Positions 61,551 through 64,000 of a stretch of DNA of 64,000 bases are shown piece after piece; position 1 is the first letter of the stretch; each line of letters opens with the position of its first letter. The translations under genes were made by a program, and so were the position numbers. The stretch spans positions 806,001 through 870,000 of the forward strand of contig NZ_JAKNCJ010000001.1 in the NCBI RefSeq assembly GCF_023509525.1. The letters are read 5' to 3'. The stretch is from Brachybacterium equifaecis (lineage in GTDB: Bacteria; Actinomycetota; Actinomycetes; Actinomycetales; Dermabacteraceae). The notes under the pieces are model-generated. The model made no database searches and was not told the origin of the DNA. It saw only the letters and a list, made by a program, of their open reading frames with translations.

Positions 61551-61598
61551 GAGTTGGCGCACTCACGTTCCACTGGTGGAACGTGAGTGCGCCAACTC
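61551..61598. repeat. dispersed palindromic repeat / possible bidirectional terminator
   Basis: Perfect 23-bp arms (61551-61573 and 61576-61598) flank the loop TG. Their inner part TGGCGCACTCACGTTCCAC is identical to the palindrome at 13689. It lies between two convergent genes, where it could stop transcription from both sides, though without T-runs. Confidence 0.8.
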
Positions 61599-61664
61599 GC
61601 GGGCGTGCGGCCACGCTGTGCGACCGCGCGGTGCGGGCGTGCGGCCGGGCGCTGTGGCCGAGGA

Positions 61665-62366
61665 TCAGTCGGGGATGACCTCGCCGGTCTCCACGAGCAC
61701 GGTGACCTCGTCCTCGTCGCCGTCCACGGCGATGTCGAACTGGTACTCGCGACGCTCGTCGTCCCACTCGAGCTTCCAGCCGCGCACCTCGCCGTCGCGC
61801 ACGGTCAGCGCGCGGTCCATGGCCTCGTCGAAGGTCATCGGGGAGGCCAGGTCGATGGCCTCCTCGTGGTCGTCCGTGGAGTCCTGCTCGTGGTCGATGA
61901 CCTCTCCGGTCATCGCGTCGATCTCGACCTCGTGGTCCACGCCGTCGATCAGGATATTCACCTCGTAGTACCAGAGGTTCCGATCCGAGGAATGGTCCAG
62001 CTCGATGCCGTGCACGGCGCCCGTGCCGGCCGTGTCGGTCCCGGTCTGGATGGCCTGCTCCGGGGTCACGGGGAACGCCTGGGTGCGCAGGTCGATGTCC
62101 TCGCCGGGCATCTGCGCGAAGACCTCGCGGTCCCCGGCTGCCGTGCCTGCAGCCGGTGCGCCGCCGGCATCGCTCGCGCCGGACGACGCCCCACCGTCAC
62201 CGGTGGAGGCCGGGGCCGACGCCGTCACGGCCGAGCCCTGGGTCGCGGCGCCCTGCTCGGCCTGGTCGGTGCTGCAGGCGCTCAGCGCGCCGAGGGCCAG
62301 GATGCCGGCGGCGGCGCCGACGACGCCGCGACGGAGCGGGGTGATGCGGGAGAGATGAACAGTCAT
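61665..62366 (-). CDS. PepSY-domain lipoprotein
   Basis: This exported lipoprotein of 233 residues has signal and lipobox LGALSAC (Cys at about 31), then a Ser/Ala/Gly-rich linker to about residue 80. Two PepSY domains follow. The first reads VTPEQAIQTGTD...LWYYEVNILIDGVDHEVEIDAMTGEVIDHE, the second MTFDEAMDRALTVRDGEVRGWKLEWDDERREYQFDIAVDG. PepSY domains may inhibit peptidases or modulate envelope enzymes. ATG 62366 follows a strong GAGGAGG site. A heptamer repeat lies 56-111 bp upstream, within the likely promoter region. Confidence 0.9.
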   Translation of the reverse strand: MTVHLSRITPLRRGVVGAAAGILALGALSACSTDQAEQGAATQGSAVTASAPASTGDGGASSGASDAGGAPAAGTAAGDREVFAQMPGEDIDLRTQAFPVTPEQAIQTGTDTAGTGAVHGIELDHSSDRNLWYYEVNILIDGVDHEVEIDAMTGEVIDHEQDSTDDHEEAIDLASPMTFDEAMDRALTVRDGEVRGWKLEWDDERREYQFDIAVDGDEDEVTVLVETGEVIPD

Positions 62367-62421
62367 GGGGACCTCCTCGGGTCGTCATCAGCACCGGCCG
62401 CAGCTCGGCTCAGCGCCTGCG

Positions 62422-62477
62422 CTCCGAACTCTGAACTCCGAACTCCGAACTCTGCGTTCTGCGTTCTGCGTTCTGCG
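62422..62477. repeat. heptanucleotide tandem repeat, two blocks
   Basis: Eight consecutive 7-bp units fill 56 bp. Four are CTCCGAA/CTCTGAA (62422-62449), then one CTCTGCG and three TTCTGCG (62450-62477). The second block appears to derive from the first by change and re-expansion. It lies upstream of the PepSY gene and has no coding role. Confidence 0.9.
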
Positions 62478-62637
62478 CGGCGAGGCCTCTCACTGGGGCG
62501 TCGGTGCGTGCGGGAAGAGTTGTATTCCGACACCATCCCTCCCATCTGTCACGAAGCGTCGCGGGAGCTGGAAACCCGCTGGGAGGAGAGCGGACCCGCA
62601 CCGGGAATGCGCGAGGGTCCGGCGATAGCGTGGGCCC

Positions 62638-64000
62638 ATGCCCCCATCCGACCGCCCCGCACTCGACACCGACGTCGCGCACCGCCGCGCTGTGGACCGC
62701 GCGCAAGGGCCTGTATGCGGCGGTCGCGGGGGCACGGCCGACGGGATCCACCGCGCTCCTCGAGGACATCGCCGTGCCCGTCGGCCATCTTGCGGCGACC
62801 TGCGCGGGCCTGGAGACGCTGTTCGAGCGCCACGGCTACGACGAGTCCGTGATCTTCGGGCACGCGAAGGACGGCAACATCCACTTCCTGCTGAACGAGC
62901 ACCTTGATCAGGGCTCGGACCGGCTCGAGGCGTTCACCGAGCAGATGGTCGAGCTGGTGCTGGACCAGGGCGGGAACCTCAAGGCCGAGCACGGCACCGG
63001 GCGGGTGATGGCACCCTTCGTCGAGCGCCAGTACGGCACGGCGCTCTACGAGGTGATGCGCGAGATCAAGCGCCTGGTGGATCCGCTCGGGATCCTGAAC
63101 CCGGGGGTCGTGCTGACCGACGATCCGCAGGCGCACATGCGCGATCTGAAGCCCGTCGTCCCGATCGAGGAGGAGGCCGATCGCTGCGTGGAGTGCGGGT
63201 ACTGCGAGCCGGTCTGCCCGAGCCGCGACCTGACGCTCACGCCGCGCCAGCGGATCGTCCTGCGGCGCGAGGAGAAGCTCGCCGCGCAGCGCGGGGACAC
63301 CGCGACCGTGCGCGCGATCCAGGAGTCGTACGACTACGAGGGTCTCGCGACCTGCGCGGTCGACGGCATGTGCGTGACCGCCTGTCCCGTCGGCATCAAC
63401 ACCGGTGATCTCGTGCGGCGCCTGAGGGCGGAGCAGGCGGGGCCGGCGGAGTCGGCGGCGTGGTCGGCCGCGGCGGGACGCTGGGGTGCGGTGACGCGCG
63501 GGGCCTCGGCCGCCGTGGGGGTAGCGGGGGCGATCGGCACGGCGGGGCCGACGGTCGCAGGCAGGCCCGCGGCAGCGGCGCTGCCGCGGCTCGCGACCGC
63601 CGCTGGCCGCGCCCTGCTCGGGGCGGACACCGTGCCCGACTACCGGCCGGAGCTGCCGCGGAGCGGTGGAGCGGTGCGCCGCTCCGGCGGCAGGGGCCGG
63701 GCGAGCGCGGAGACGGTCGCGGTGCTCATGCCGTCGTGCACCGGGACGATGTTCGGGCCGGCCGAGGGGTCAGGGCCGAATGGCGGGGGTTGCTCGGGCG
63801 CGTGCGCGTGCAGCGGGGGTGCGGCTCGGTCGGGCGCCGCCGCAGCCGGGGCGGGCGCCTCCGCTGCCGGCCTCGGGGTGACTCGCGCGCTGGACCGCCT
63901 GCTGGAGCGGGCGCGCGTGCGCGCCGTGGTGCCGGAGGGGATCGAGGGGCTCTGCTGCGGGACGCCGTTCTCCTCCAAGGGCATGACGGACGCGAAGGAG
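62638..64000 (+). pseudogene. FAD/Fe-S D-lactate dehydrogenase-type oxidase, deleted and frameshifted, 3' end outside window
   Basis: ATG 62638 opens about 20 codons that look like the start of an FAD-linked oxidase (MPPSDRPALDTDVAHRRAVD). After about 60 bp the homologous reading moves to another frame. There it enters the middle of the same protein at LWTARKGLYAAVAGARPTG, typical for residue 400 or later of such enzymes. The FAD-binding half is therefore missing. The remaining part is intact to the window end: GHAKDGNIHFLLNE, KAEHGTGRVMAPFVE, two 4Fe-4S clusters (CVECGYCEPVCP, CAVDGMCVTACP) and a CCG domain start. The frame is open to 64000, so the true end is unknown. Confidence 0.75.

Noticed and set aside
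62638..62907. 89-codon plus-strand frame as an independent small gene
   Set aside because: Only its first about 20 codons look natural. The rest is Arg-rich and out of frame with the clear oxidase homology in the same place.

Overview
The window is a gene-dense, GC-rich bacterial chromosome segment. Almost every gene is flanked by strong GC-driven shadow frames. Gene content suggests a high-GC actinobacterium, probably in the Micrococcales. The signs are an aromatic-carotenoid cluster with a split lycopene cyclase (CrtYc/CrtYd), a DUF222/HNH '13E12'-type gene, DUF6318 and DUF5926 proteins, and YbjN and PPOX proteins. A pigmented Dermabacteraceae such as Brachybacterium is my best guess, but that is inference; no rRNA or species marker is present.

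Layout. 1-422 is a gene-free stretch with two related hairpin repeats. 423-10869 is a mostly minus-strand block: PEP carboxylase (ppc); a translationally coupled trio (YbjN protein, HSP90-like ATPase, helical-repeat partner); a YbaK-type deacylase; a methyltransferase; tRNA-Ser(GCU) with a terminator; a PrxQ-type peroxiredoxin; and an M50 peptidase. 10971-16254 holds a GH31 glycosidase, a SulP transporter and a HAD phosphatase. 16435-23822 is a complete carotenoid cluster in three overlapping-gene units: crtB-crtI (+), crtYc-crtYd-crtU (-), and crtE-cytochrome P450 (+). Together they could make GGPP, phytoene, lycopene, beta-carotene and isorenieratene, with the P450 plausibly hydroxylating the product. 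23832-32070 is a mixed region: an SDR/DUF2867 protein, PPOX protein, MazG-GNAT fusion, YhdH-type reductase, a lipoprotein gene broken by one in-frame TGA, a P-loop kinase, a DUF222/HNH protein with an internal (Gly-Thr)n repeat, a VOC protein and a small RHH-like protein.

32214-34806 is a precisely delimited IS481-type element: 19-bp terminal inverted repeats and a CCTAGG target duplication. Besides the transposase it carries a divergent RidA / WYL-regulator pair. It sits directly behind a sugar kinase + nucleotidyltransferase pair (34809-36985). Next comes a candidate three-gene unit (37053-40009): an unknown protein, a MazG-like pyrophosphohydrolase and a GIY-YIG/DUF2075 helicase-like protein. 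It ends at a large hairpin and tRNA-Ser(UGA).

40278-52506 holds a membrane protein with a divergent TetR regulator and visible operators, a calcium-type P-ATPase, a PfkB kinase plus P-loop kinase pair, a quinone reductase, and the housekeeping group HAD phosphatase, serS, lipid kinase and pheA. 52691-61458 encodes mainly envelope and unknown proteins (DUF6318 lipoprotein, PKD-like secreted protein, a GntR-controlled membrane operon, a large membrane protein, GT2 and DUF5926 proteins, a small membrane protein). 61665-64000 holds a PepSY lipoprotein, a heptamer repeat, and the 3' part of an FAD/Fe-S D-lactate-dehydrogenase-type gene that appears to have lost most of its FAD domain and runs off the window.

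Large perfect palindromes recur between genes (13689, 40038, 61551); two are copies of one repeat. All functions are read from sequence motifs and family knowledge; no database search was possible.
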